58,037 nt of DNA, from assembly GCA_016871595.1 (NCBI GenBank), contig VHCY01000005.1, positions 1-58,037 of the forward strand. Reading direction: 5' to 3'. A program made the position numbers and the translations under genes. The DNA comes from Verrucomicrobiota bacterium (GTDB lineage Bacteria > Verrucomicrobiota > Verrucomicrobiia > Opitutales > Opitutaceae). Under the pieces are notes generated by a model. That model ran no database searches and was not told the DNA's origin. It saw only the letters and a program-made list of their open reading frames with translations. This document shows, one piece after another, positions 43,991 through 52,463 of this stretch (positions are counted from its first letter, which is position 1; every line of letters starts with the position of its first letter).

Positions 43991-45382
43991 ATGCACGCCC
44001 TCCTGCTCCCCCTCGCGGCCGCCCTCGGCCGCCGGCTGGGGCTGGCCCTCGTGATCGTCGCGCTGGCGGTCGGCGCGAGGTTGGTCTGGACGCTGGCCGG
44101 CGAGGAAACAGTGCGGGAGGGCGAGCGGCGGGCGCGGGTGGAGGCGGGACGACAGGAGGAGATGCGGTTGCTGGCGTGGCGCGCGGAACTGGCCGGACGT
44201 CTGGCCGGGGCGCGCCGCGACCTGGAGGAACAGCAGGAGCGGCTGCGCCGCGCCGCGCGGGTGCTGGCCGCGCTGGAGGAGGCCTCCGGCTGGTGGGAAC
44301 GCTGGTTCGGCGATCCCGTCCAGCTCGCCACCAACGCGGAACGGCGCCGGCGGATGGAGGAGATGCAGGCGGAGACGCGCCGCCGGATCGCGGTCACGGA
44401 GGTCCTCCTCGGGAGCCTCGCGGGGGAGGATGACCAGGCGGAGCAGGCGCTGGGACGGGTGCGGCGGGAACTGGCGGTGGCCGAGGCCGGACAATCGCCG
44501 TTCTGGCGGCGACTGGAAGCGGCCTGGACCGCGGTCCGCGTCCCGGTGGCCGTGACGCTATTCCTCCTGTTCGCCGGCCCGACGCTATGGGCGCTGTTCG
44601 CTTACTTCGTGCTGGGCCCGTGGATCTCGCGGGGGCGCCCGTTGCGGCTGGGATCGGAGGCCCCGGTGTCGCCCCGGATCCGGGCGGAAGGGGTGGTTCT
44701 GCGGTTGCCGGTCGGCCCCGCCGAGCGCCTGTGGGTGAAGCCGGAATACCTGCAATCGTCGGACGACGTTTTCCGCCGCCGGACCCGCTGGCTGGTCGAT
44801 CCGGGCGCGCCACTCACGAGCCTCGCCGCGGGTTGGCACGAGTTGCAGGAACTCCGTCCGGAGGCCGGACCAGGGGCGGAGGTCACCTTGGCGAGCCGCG
44901 AGGATCCGCAGCAGGAACTGGCGGCGGTGGAGGTGCCCGCGGGGGAGGCCCTCGTCCTGAGCCCGCGCCACGTCGTGGGCGTGCTGGCGGCCGTCGAGGC
45001 GCCGGTGCGACTGCGGGCCCGCTGGCAACTGGCATCGTGGCAGGCGTGGGTGGGCGGGCGCTTCCGCCATTTCGTGTGGAGGGGGCCCTGCGTGCTCGCG
45101 GTGGCCGGGCGGCGGGGCATCCGGGTGGAGGCCCTCGCGGGGGGCGTCCGCCGGATGCAGGCGGATCTCGTCATCGGCCATTCCCTCGGCGTGGCGCGTC
45201 GTCCGGTTCGCGCGGAGACCTTCTGGAGCTACTACCGGGGAAGGCATCCTTTGTGGGACGAACAGCTCGCGGGTTCGGGGCTCATTCTGCTCGAGTCCGT
45301 GGCCTCCCCCGGGGCGGCCGCCGCGGCCCGCCGGTGGTGGGAGCGGGCCGCGCAAGGCGTGCTGCGGGTGCTTGGACTGTAG
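43991..45382 (+). CDS. Membrane protein with coiled coil, unknown function (AIM24-like tail possible)
   Basis: The 463-aa protein has two hydrophobic segments: an N-terminal one (LGLALVIVALAVGARLVW) and a central pair of helices (VAVTLFLLFAGPTLWALFAYFVLGPWI). A charged coiled coil (ARRDLEEQQERLRRAARVL) lies between them. The C-terminal half is soluble and beta-rich (VLSPRHVVGVLAAVEAPVRL, and near the end YYRGRHPLWDEQLAGSGLI). The latter recalls AIM24/TIGR00266-type beta-helical proteins, but I cannot confirm that. It stands alone between glutamate dehydrogenase and a secreted protein. Confidence 0.65.
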   Translation: MHALLLPLAAALGRRLGLALVIVALAVGARLVWTLAGEETVREGERRARVEAGRQEEMRLLAWRAELAGRLAGARRDLEEQQERLRRAARVLAALEEASGWWERWFGDPVQLATNAERRRRMEEMQAETRRRIAVTEVLLGSLAGEDDQAEQALGRVRRELAVAEAGQSPFWRRLEAAWTAVRVPVAVTLFLLFAGPTLWALFAYFVLGPWISRGRPLRLGSEAPVSPRIRAEGVVLRLPVGPAERLWVKPEYLQSSDDVFRRRTRWLVDPGAPLTSLAAGWHELQELRPEAGPGAEVTLASREDPQQELAAVEVPAGEALVLSPRHVVGVLAAVEAPVRLRARWQLASWQAWVGGRFRHFVWRGPCVLAVAGRRGIRVEALAGGVRRMQADLVIGHSLGVARRPVRAETFWSYYRGRHPLWDEQLAGSGLILLESVASPGAAAAARRWWERAAQGVLRVLGL

Positions 45383-45427
45383 CCCGCGGATCGCGGTCGG
45401 AGGCGGAGTTCCGGGATCCCGTGCGGC

Positions 45428-47044
45428 CTACCAGGTGGCGGCGCGGTTTACCGGCTGCAGTTCGCCGCGGGGCAACGGGAGCTCGAGGCGCACGATCACG
45501 TGGTCAAAGAGGAGGCGGCGCTGCTCCGGGGAGAGTCCCGGGGCGAAGAGAACCGTGCGGTAGTCCCGGTAGACCTCGAGGGTCTCGCGGGCGTTGGCCA
45601 CGCGCATCGCGGTCTGCAGGGCCTGGTCGAGCCGGTCGGCGCGGCCCAGCTGGAGCAGGGCGCCGGCCTCGGTGCGGATCGCGTCGCGCTCGTTGATGAA
45701 GCCGGCGAGGCGGCGGCCGTAGTCCTCGGCCACGGCGCTGATCCCCTCGCGCAGGGCGGTGATGCGGGCGGGGGTGTCCGGGGCGGTGGGCTTCGCCCCG
45801 CGCTCGCTCCGGAGGGGCACGACGACGAAGCGGATGCCCTCGGAGTCGAACCGGTAATTGGCCTGCACCGGCAGGTCGCGGGCGCCGGCGAGCAGGGCCT
45901 CGATCCGCGTCACCGCGGACTGCTGCGCGGCGGCGACCTCACGGAGCAGCGCGGCCACGCGTTCCTGGAGGACGGGCGGCAGCGGGGTGCGTTCGGCGAG
46001 GGGTGCCGGCTCGGGGTTACCGGCCAGCCCCTGCCGGATCTCCTCGGCGAGCCGCTCGAGTTCCGCGAGCGGAACCTCCTGGCGGCGGGCGAGGGCGGAC
46101 ATCGTGTTGCCCCGGAGCCACGGGAACGCCTGGCCGTCGTGCGCGTGGACGGCGTCGAACAGCTCCTTCTTCAGGGCGGCCTTGCGGGACTGGTACTGCG
46201 CCAGGCGGGTGGCGACCTCCGGGGGCAGGTCGTCGGGGGGCAGGACGCGTGCCGGTTCCGGCGGGAAGAACAGGTGCGGCTGGTTGACCGCCGCCGCCTC
46301 GGCGGTCTCGCCCGCGGCCTGCAGCTCCAGGGCGATCTCGCGCAGCAGCCGGCGCTGCGCCGGCAGGAGGCCGTTCTGGTAGTAAGCGTACGACCGCATC
46401 ACCTGCGCGATCTCCAGCGGGGAGAACCCGCGGCGCTCGTCGTTGCCGAGGCGCCACTGCCGCAGCGCGCCCCAGGTCTGGTCGCCCACCTGCAGGTCGC
46501 GACGCAGCTCCTCCGCCTCCGCCTCGAGGGCGCGGAGTGGCTCGCGCTGCCGGACGGCCAGCCTGCCGAGCGCGGCCGCGCGTTCCGCGGCGGGGAGCGC
46601 CTGCGTCCGCCCGAGTTCCGCGCGCAGTTCCTCGGTCAGCTTCGCCTTGCGCTCCCGGTACGCGTCGACGCGCTCGCGCAGGCGCGCGGAGAGGTTCTTC
46701 GTAGCCAGCCGGGTGGCCAGTTGCGGGTAGAACGGCTCGTTGACGTGGGCGGCCATCTCGGCCGGGGCGGCGAGGCGGCCTTCGGCGGGCGGGGTGGGGG
46801 GGAGCGCGCGGCCCAGCGGCGGCGGGGTGGGGGGGAAGAAGATGGGGGCCCGCTGGACGTAGCCCCGTTCCGGTCGGCCGAGGTCCGCCGGCGCCCCGTC
46901 CTGCGCGAGGAGCGGGGCAGGCGCGGCCGCGAGGAGCAGGGCCAGCGGCCAAGCGCGGGGCGGGGCCTTGGGGCGCGGGGGTTGTCCCGGGGTCTGGTTC
47001 ACCGCCGCCGACGCTCGCCGGCCAGGCCGCGGAGACAACCGCAA
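45428..47044 (-). CDS. Putative secreted helical protein of unknown function
   Basis: The 538-aa protein has a hydrophobic export signal (AWPLALLLAAAPAPLLAQD), then a Pro-rich segment and long charged helices with heptad-like spacing (for example RERVDAYRERKAKLTEEL and AEELRRDLQVGDQTWGALRQ). No catalytic motif is recognisable. The track ATG at 47044 puts about 30 residues ahead of the hydrophobic stretch; a GTG at 47002 would give a more normal signal peptide. It lies 19 bases downstream of the phosphate transporter gene, but no functional link is evident. Confidence 0.65.
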   Translation of the reverse strand: MRLSPRPGRRASAAVNQTPGQPPRPKAPPRAWPLALLLAAAPAPLLAQDGAPADLGRPERGYVQRAPIFFPPTPPPLGRALPPTPPAEGRLAAPAEMAAHVNEPFYPQLATRLATKNLSARLRERVDAYRERKAKLTEELRAELGRTQALPAAERAAALGRLAVRQREPLRALEAEAEELRRDLQVGDQTWGALRQWRLGNDERRGFSPLEIAQVMRSYAYYQNGLLPAQRRLLREIALELQAAGETAEAAAVNQPHLFFPPEPARVLPPDDLPPEVATRLAQYQSRKAALKKELFDAVHAHDGQAFPWLRGNTMSALARRQEVPLAELERLAEEIRQGLAGNPEPAPLAERTPLPPVLQERVAALLREVAAAQQSAVTRIEALLAGARDLPVQANYRFDSEGIRFVVVPLRSERGAKPTAPDTPARITALREGISAVAEDYGRRLAGFINERDAIRTEAGALLQLGRADRLDQALQTAMRVANARETLEVYRDYRTVLFAPGLSPEQRRLLFDHVIVRLELPLPRGELQPVNRAATW

Positions 47045-47063
47045 ACCTTGGCCGCGCCCGGGT

Positions 47064-48125
47064 TCAGAAGCGGAGGAACAGGCGCTCCAGCAGGTAGCCG
47101 AGCAGCGCGGTGACGGGGATCGTCAGCACCCACGCCCACAGGATGCGCTGCACCACGCCCCATTTGACGGCGCTGAGGCGCTTGGTCGCGCCGACGCCCA
47201 TAATCGAGGTCGAGATGACGTGCGTGGTGGAGACGGGCACCCCGAGGGTGGCGGTGCCGTAGAGGATGGCTGCGGCGGTGGTCTCGGCGGCGAAGCCGTG
47301 GACGGGCTGCATCTTCACCATCTTGTGCCCCATCGTGCGGATAATGCGCCAGCCGCCCGCGGCGGTGCCGGCGGCCATCGTGATCGCGCAGAGAATGACG
47401 ACCCACATCGGGATGTCCTTGAACTCGTTCACCCGCAGGAAGCCCGCCCATTCGGGGAGGTCATTGAACACGCCCGTGGAGGTGCCCGTGAACAGCGCAA
47501 GCGTGATGATGCCCATCGCCTTCTGCGCGTCGTTGGAGCCGTGGCTGAAGCCCATAAACCCCGCGCTGACCAGCTGGGCCTTGCCGAAGATCATCCCCAC
47601 CAGCCGCGGGGTCATCCCGCGGAGCACGATCAGCAGCAGTCCCATCAGCAGGGCGCCGGCGATCAGGCCGATCAGGGGCGAGGTGAACATCGGCAGCACC
47701 ACCTTCGGCCACAGGCCCATCGACTTTCCCTTGGCATCCTGCGCGTGCCAGATGAGCACGTCCCACTTGCCGGCCGCGGTCGCGAGGGCGGCGCCGCACA
47801 GGCCCCCGATCAGCGCGTGGCTGGAGCTCGAGGGCAGCCCGAGCCACCAGGTGAACAGGTTCCAGATGATCGCCGCGAGGAGGGCAGCCAGCACCGTTGT
47901 CATCGTCACCGCGGAGGCGTCGACCAGCCCCCCGCTGATCGTCTTGGCCACCGCCGTGCCCACCAAGGCGCCGATCAGGTTCCAAAAGGCCGCCCACATC
48001 ACGGCGGCCCGCGGGGTCATCACCTTGGTCGAGACGACGGTCGCGATCGCGTTGGCGGTGTCGTGGAAGCCGTTGATGTACTCGAACGTCAGCGCGGCGA
48101 GCAGGACCAGCAGGAAAAGCGTCAT
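47064..48125 (-). CDS. Inorganic phosphate transporter, PiT family
   Basis: The 353-aa permease takes up phosphate or metal-phosphate. The family repeats are visible: GFHDTANAIATVVST near the start and FSHGSNDAQKAMGIITLAL in the second half. Between them come about ten hydrophobic segments. I start at MTLFLLVLLAALTFEYINGF; the track start overlaps the upstream gene. It lies 25 bases after the DUF47 gene, the usual Pit partner. Confidence 0.95.
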   Translation of the reverse strand: MTLFLLVLLAALTFEYINGFHDTANAIATVVSTKVMTPRAAVMWAAFWNLIGALVGTAVAKTISGGLVDASAVTMTTVLAALLAAIIWNLFTWWLGLPSSSSHALIGGLCGAALATAAGKWDVLIWHAQDAKGKSMGLWPKVVLPMFTSPLIGLIAGALLMGLLLIVLRGMTPRLVGMIFGKAQLVSAGFMGFSHGSNDAQKAMGIITLALFTGTSTGVFNDLPEWAGFLRVNEFKDIPMWVVILCAITMAAGTAAGGWRIIRTMGHKMVKMQPVHGFAAETTAAAILYGTATLGVPVSTTHVISTSIMGVGATKRLSAVKWGVVQRILWAWVLTIPVTALLGYLLERLFLRF

Positions 48126-48150
48126 CGCGGGCGGGGCCGTCCGGGCGGGC

Positions 48151-48795
48151 TCAGGAGTGCTTGAGCACGATCTGCACAACGATATTGCCGGCGTTGCGGC
48201 AGCGGTCGATCGCCTGCTCCACCATCTCGAAGAGGTTCTGCAAGATCACCAGTTCCTTGGCGTCGTACGGCCCCTGGTAGAGCTCGCGCAGCAGCTGCAG
48301 CATCACCTTGTCCGCCTCGCCCTCCGCGTGCTGCAGCCGGTGATTGGCGTCGCGGATGCGCTCCACGTTGGTGCCGCCGCGCAGCTGCTTCACCATAAAC
48401 ACCAGCGCCTCCGCCGCCTGCGTCATCAGCTGCGCCTGGCGCTCAAAGGCCGCGTACGGGATGCGCCCGGGGTAGATCGACAGCCGCTCGGCGATCTTCT
48501 CCACCTGCTTCGGCACGCGGTACAGGGCGAAGGAAAGCTCCTCGATGTCCTCGCGCTCCAGCGGCGTCACGAACGTCCGGCTCAGCTCCTCCGTCATCTG
48601 GTCCCGGATCCGCTTCTCCTTGCGCCGGGCCTGGATGAACTCGTCGAGCGGCAGGTCGGCGGGGTTGCTGCCCGCGGACAATTTCCGTAGCGCCGCCCCG
48701 AACAGGGTCACACTCACCTTGGCCTCCTCCGCGCCCGCCTCCAGCAGGTCGAAGAACTTCTCCTCTTTGCCCAGCAGTTTTTTCAGGGAAAGCAT
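48151..48795 (-). CDS. DUF47/PhoU-like Pit accessory protein
   Basis: The 214-aa helical protein of the DUF47 family is typically encoded next to Pit transporters and thought to adjust phosphate uptake. The sequence has LLGKEEKFFDLLEAGAEEAK, EFIQARRKEKRIRDQMTEEL and RIRDANHRLQHAEGEADKVM, matching PhoU-like helical bundles. The track frame starts at 49089; the ATG giving MLSLKKLLGKEEKFF is the family start. It diverges from the sugar-binding gene across about 170 bases. Confidence 0.93.
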   Translation of the reverse strand: MLSLKKLLGKEEKFFDLLEAGAEEAKVSVTLFGAALRKLSAGSNPADLPLDEFIQARRKEKRIRDQMTEELSRTFVTPLEREDIEELSFALYRVPKQVEKIAERLSIYPGRIPYAAFERQAQLMTQAAEALVFMVKQLRGGTNVERIRDANHRLQHAEGEADKVMLQLLRELYQGPYDAKELVILQNLFEMVEQAIDRCRNAGNIVVQIVLKHS

Positions 48796-48966
48796 CGCCG
48801 AGTGAATGACCGGGCGGCTTGCCGGGGGCCAAGCTTTTTCTTGCCCGCGCCGCGATTTCGCGGGGGCGCGCCTTGACGCCGGCCCGGCCCGCGGCCCACC
48901 CTGCTGCCCTTCCGGCCCCCGTCCCGCGGGTGCGCCGGCCACCCCGTCCCCGCCCCCTCCCTGCCG

Positions 48967-49941
48967 ATGAAACTGTCCCTGTTCACCGTCCTCGCCGCGC
49001 TCGCGGCCGCCCCATTGGCCGCCGCCGAGGCCTACAAGATCGCCGTCATCCCGAAGGGCACGACGCACGAGTTCTGGAACGCCATCCACGCCGGCGCGCG
49101 CAAGGCCGAGCGCGAGCTCAAGGCCGAGGGCGTCAACCTCCAGGTGATCTGGAAGGGGCCGCTGCGCGAGGACGACCGCGAGCAGCAGATCCAGGTGGTG
49201 GAGAACTTCGTCGGCCAGCGCCTCAGCGGCCTGGTCCTCGCCCCGCTCGACCGCCGCGGGCTGGTGGCGCCGGTGGAGACCGCCGTCCGCGCGAAGATCC
49301 CCGTGGTACTAATCGACTCCGACCTGGACTCAAAGGCCCCGGCCAGCTTCGTCGCCACCGACAACCGGGAGGGCGGCCGCATCGCCGCCCGCGAGCTCGG
49401 CCGGATGCTCGGCGGCAAGGGCAACGTCATTATGCTCCGCCTCCAGGTCGGCTCCGCCAGCACCGAGGCGCGCGAGGAGGGTTTCCTCGAGGTGATGCGC
49501 AAGGACTTCCCCGGCATCAAGCTGCTCTCCACCGACCAGCACGGCGGGGTCACGCGCGACACCGCCAAGCGGGCGAGCGAGAACCTGCTCAACCGCTTTG
49601 GCCGCCAGGTGAACGGCATCTTCTGCTGCAACGAGTCCACCGGCGTCGGGATGCTGCTCGCCCTGCGCGACGCGGGTCTGGCCGGCAAGGTGCGGCTGGT
49701 GGCCTTCGACGCGGGCGAGACGCTGATCGCGGGCCTCCGCTCCGGGCACGTCGACGGCCTCGTGGCCCAAAACCCGATGCGGATGGGTTACCTCGGCGTG
49801 AAGCATATGGTCGACGTCCTCCGCGGCCGCCCCGTGCCCGCCCGGGTCGACACCGGCGTGGGCTTCGTGACGCGCGCCAACCTGGACGCCCCGGAGCTGG
49901 CGGAGTTCGTCCGCCCGCCGCTTGACCAGTACCTGAAGTGA
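48967..49941 (+). CDS. Sugar ABC transporter substrate-binding protein (ribose/xylose type)
   Basis: The 324-aa periplasmic type I binding protein has a signal peptide (SLFTVLAALAAAPLAAA) and then YKIAVIPKGTTHEFWNAIHAG. This is the start of the RbsB/LacI-like fold, followed by VENFVGQRLSGLVLAPLDRR, ATDNREGGRIAARELGR and GIFCCNESTGVGMLLAL. It heads an operon with the ATPase and permease in the classic order. The sugar is unknown. The upstream gap contains GC-rich dyads but no convincing promoter. Confidence 0.95.
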   Translation: MKLSLFTVLAALAAAPLAAAEAYKIAVIPKGTTHEFWNAIHAGARKAERELKAEGVNLQVIWKGPLREDDREQQIQVVENFVGQRLSGLVLAPLDRRGLVAPVETAVRAKIPVVLIDSDLDSKAPASFVATDNREGGRIAARELGRMLGGKGNVIMLRLQVGSASTEAREEGFLEVMRKDFPGIKLLSTDQHGGVTRDTAKRASENLLNRFGRQVNGIFCCNESTGVGMLLALRDAGLAGKVRLVAFDAGETLIAGLRSGHVDGLVAQNPMRMGYLGVKHMVDVLRGRPVPARVDTGVGFVTRANLDAPELAEFVRPPLDQYLK

Positions 49942-51443
49942 TGAGCGTCGCGCCCGCGCTCGAGCTCCGCGGGATCCGCAAGCGCTTCGGGGCCACCGAG
50001 GCGCTGCGTGGGGTCTCCCTCGCCGTCGCGCCCGGGGAGGTGCACGCGCTGATCGGGGAGAACGGCGCGGGCAAGAGCACGCTGATGAAGGTGCTCAGCG
50101 GCGCCCATCAGCCGGACGCCGGGGAAATGGCGCTCGCAGGCCAGCCCTACCGCCCTGCCGGCCCGCCCGACGCCCGCCGCCGCGGCGTGGCGATGATCTA
50201 CCAGGAACTCACCCTCGCGCCGCACCTTTCCGCCCGGGAGAACATCCTGCTCGGCCTCGAGCCGGCCCGCGCCGGCTGGATCAACGTCGCCGCTGCGCGC
50301 GCGGCGGCCCGGGACGCGCTCGCCCAGCTGGGCCACGGGGAGCTCGACCTGGAGCGCCCCGCCGGCGCCTTCGGCATCGCCGAGCGCCAGATCATCGAGA
50401 TCGCCCGTGCCCTCGTCGGCCGGCCGCGGGTGTTGATCCTGGACGAACCCACGAGCAGCCTGACCGGCGCGGATGCCGAGCGCCTGTTCGCGGTCATCAC
50501 CCGCCTGCGGGACCAGGGGGTGAGCATCATCTACATCTCCCACTTCCTGGAGGAATGCCGGCGCCTCTGCGACCGCTACACCGTGCTCAAGGACGGCGCC
50601 TCGGTCGGCGCGGGCCGGATGGCGGAGACCACGCCGGACGAGCTCGTCACGCGGATGACCGGGCGCGAGGTGCGGGACCTCTACCCCCGCCACGCGCGGG
50701 CGGCGGGGGAGCCGCTGCTCGAGGTGCGCACGCTCGCGGCCGGGCCGCGCCTGCGGGGCGCGGACTGCGTCGTGCGGGCGGGGGAGATCTTCGGGCTCGC
50801 GGGGCTGATCGGCGCCGGCCGCACGGAGCTGCTGCGCGCGGTCTTCGGGCTCGATCCGCGGAGCGCGGGCGGCGTGCGGTTCGGCGGGGAGGAGGCCGCC
50901 GCCCGTCCGCGCGGCTGCTGGGCGCAGGGGGCGGGCTTCCTCAGCGAGGACCGCAAGGAGGAGGGCCTGCTGCTCTCGCAGCCGCTGGGCGACAACCTCA
51001 CCCTCACCAAGCTGGGCGCCTTCAGCCGTGCCGGCTGGATCGACACCGGGCGCCAGACGGCGGCCGCGGCGCGCTGGATCGCGGCCCTGCGGATCCGCTG
51101 CCTCGGCCCGGGTCAACCCGTGGGCCAGTTGTCTGGCGGCAACCAGCAGAAGGTGGCCCTCGCCCGGCTGCTGGAGCACCCGGCGCGCATCCTGCTCCTC
51201 GATGAACCCACCCGCGGCATCGACGTCGGCAGCAAGGCCGAGATTTATACCCTCATCGGCGAGCTCGCCGCGTCCGGCAAGGCCGTGGTGGTCGCCAGCA
51301 GCCACCTGCCCGAACTGCTCGGCCTCTGCGACACCATCGGCGTGATGTGCCGGGGCTCCCTCGTCGCGGTGCGCCCCCGCGCCCAATGGTCCGAGGCCGA
51401 GCTCCTGCGCGTGGCGACCGGCGCCGCCGCCCCCTCCTCCTGA
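49941..51443 (+). CDS. Sugar ABC transporter ATP-binding protein (RbsA-type, two ATPase domains)
   Basis: The 500-aa protein carries two tandem ABC domains. The first has Walker A GENGAGKSTLMKVLSG, a signature variant (GIAERQIIEIARAL) and Walker B VLILDEPTSSLTG. The second has a degenerate Walker A region (FGLAGLIGAGRTELLRAVFG), signature LSGGNQQKVALARLL and LLLDEPTRGIDVGS. This asymmetry is normal for the RbsA/XylG/MglA family. The start is ATG at 49941, overlapping the upstream stop as TGATG; a GTG 3 bases earlier is also possible. Confidence 0.96.
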   Translation: MSVAPALELRGIRKRFGATEALRGVSLAVAPGEVHALIGENGAGKSTLMKVLSGAHQPDAGEMALAGQPYRPAGPPDARRRGVAMIYQELTLAPHLSARENILLGLEPARAGWINVAAARAAARDALAQLGHGELDLERPAGAFGIAERQIIEIARALVGRPRVLILDEPTSSLTGADAERLFAVITRLRDQGVSIIYISHFLEECRRLCDRYTVLKDGASVGAGRMAETTPDELVTRMTGREVRDLYPRHARAAGEPLLEVRTLAAGPRLRGADCVVRAGEIFGLAGLIGAGRTELLRAVFGLDPRSAGGVRFGGEEAAARPRGCWAQGAGFLSEDRKEEGLLLSQPLGDNLTLTKLGAFSRAGWIDTGRQTAAAARWIAALRIRCLGPGQPVGQLSGGNQQKVALARLLEHPARILLLDEPTRGIDVGSKAEIYTLIGELAASGKAVVVASSHLPELLGLCDTIGVMCRGSLVAVRPRAQWSEAELLRVATGAAAPSS

Positions 51444-52408
51444 TGAACCCCCGCCTGCCCGCCCTGCTCGCGCGTCTCGGCCCCTTCCTCGGCCTGCTGC
51501 TGGTGACCGCCCTCTTCGCGCTCCCCGCGGAGACGCGCGAGCACTTCCTCTCCTACGGGAACCTCAAGATCGTCCTCACCCAGACCGTCATCGTCGCGAT
51601 CGGTGCCCTCGGAATGACGCTCATCATCGTCAGCGGGGGCATCGACCTCTCCGTGGGCTCCAGCATCGCGTGCACCAGCGTCGTGGGGGCCCTCCTGCTG
51701 CAGCGCGGCTGGGGTCCCTTGCCCGTGGTCCTAGCGATCGTGGGCGCCGGCGCCGTCCTTGGCCTCATCAACGGCCTGTCGATCGCCCTGCTGCGGGTCG
51801 TGCCCTTCATCATCACGCTGGGCACCCTCGGCGTGGCGCGCGGGGGCGCCAAGTGGCTCGCGGACAACCAAACGGTCAATTACGAGTCCTCCCCGATCAA
51901 CGGCTGGATGACCACCGCCGACCCGTTCGGTTACGCGCTGCCCGCCGGGGTCTGGGTCGCGGGCGGGCTCGCGCTGGTGATGGCGGCGGTGCTCCGGCGC
52001 ACGGTCTTCGGGCGCCACGTCTTCGCGTTGGGTTCGAACGAAGCCGCGGCGCGCCTCTGCGGGGTCGAGACCGCCCGGCTCAAGGTGGCGATCTACGCCG
52101 TGGCCGGCGCCACCTTCGGCGCGGCGGGGGTCTTCCAGCTCGCCCGGCTCCGGCAGGGGGACCCGACGGTGGCCGTGGGGCTCGAGCTGGACATTATCGC
52201 GGCGGTGATCATCGGCGGCGCCAGCCTCAGCGGGGGCGTGGGCACGGTGCTCGGCTCGATGATCGGTGCGCTCATCATGGCCGTCCTCCGCAACGGCTCC
52301 CAGCAGATGGGCTGGCCGACCTACTTCCAGGAAATCATCATCGGTCTGGTCATCATCGTCGCGGTCTTCGTCGACCGGCTCCGCCAGGGCCGCGCGTCCG
52401 CCGCCTGA
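51443..52408 (+). CDS. Sugar ABC transporter permease (RbsC-type)
   Basis: The 321-aa membrane protein has about 8-10 hydrophobic segments and the family marks TLIIVSGGIDLSVGSSIA, NGLSIALLRVVPFIITLGTL and IIGGASLSGGVGTVLGSMIGA. It completes the transporter. The start overlaps the ATPase stop as TGATG, so the three proteins are coupled. The hybrid histidine kinase follows after 55 bases. Confidence 0.95.
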   Translation: MNPRLPALLARLGPFLGLLLVTALFALPAETREHFLSYGNLKIVLTQTVIVAIGALGMTLIIVSGGIDLSVGSSIACTSVVGALLLQRGWGPLPVVLAIVGAGAVLGLINGLSIALLRVVPFIITLGTLGVARGGAKWLADNQTVNYESSPINGWMTTADPFGYALPAGVWVAGGLALVMAAVLRRTVFGRHVFALGSNEAAARLCGVETARLKVAIYAVAGATFGAAGVFQLARLRQGDPTVAVGLELDIIAAVIIGGASLSGGVGTVLGSMIGALIMAVLRNGSQQMGWPTYFQEIIIGLVIIVAVFVDRLRQGRASAA

Positions 52409-52463
52409 GCCGCTCCGCGGGCCCGGCATTGCCATCCGGGGCGGCCTCGCCTAGCGCAGGGTG

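Noticed and set aside
48796-48966. Promoter in the gap before the sugar-binding gene
   Set aside because: A TTGACG occurs at 48873 but no AT-containing -10 follows; nothing specific could be supported.
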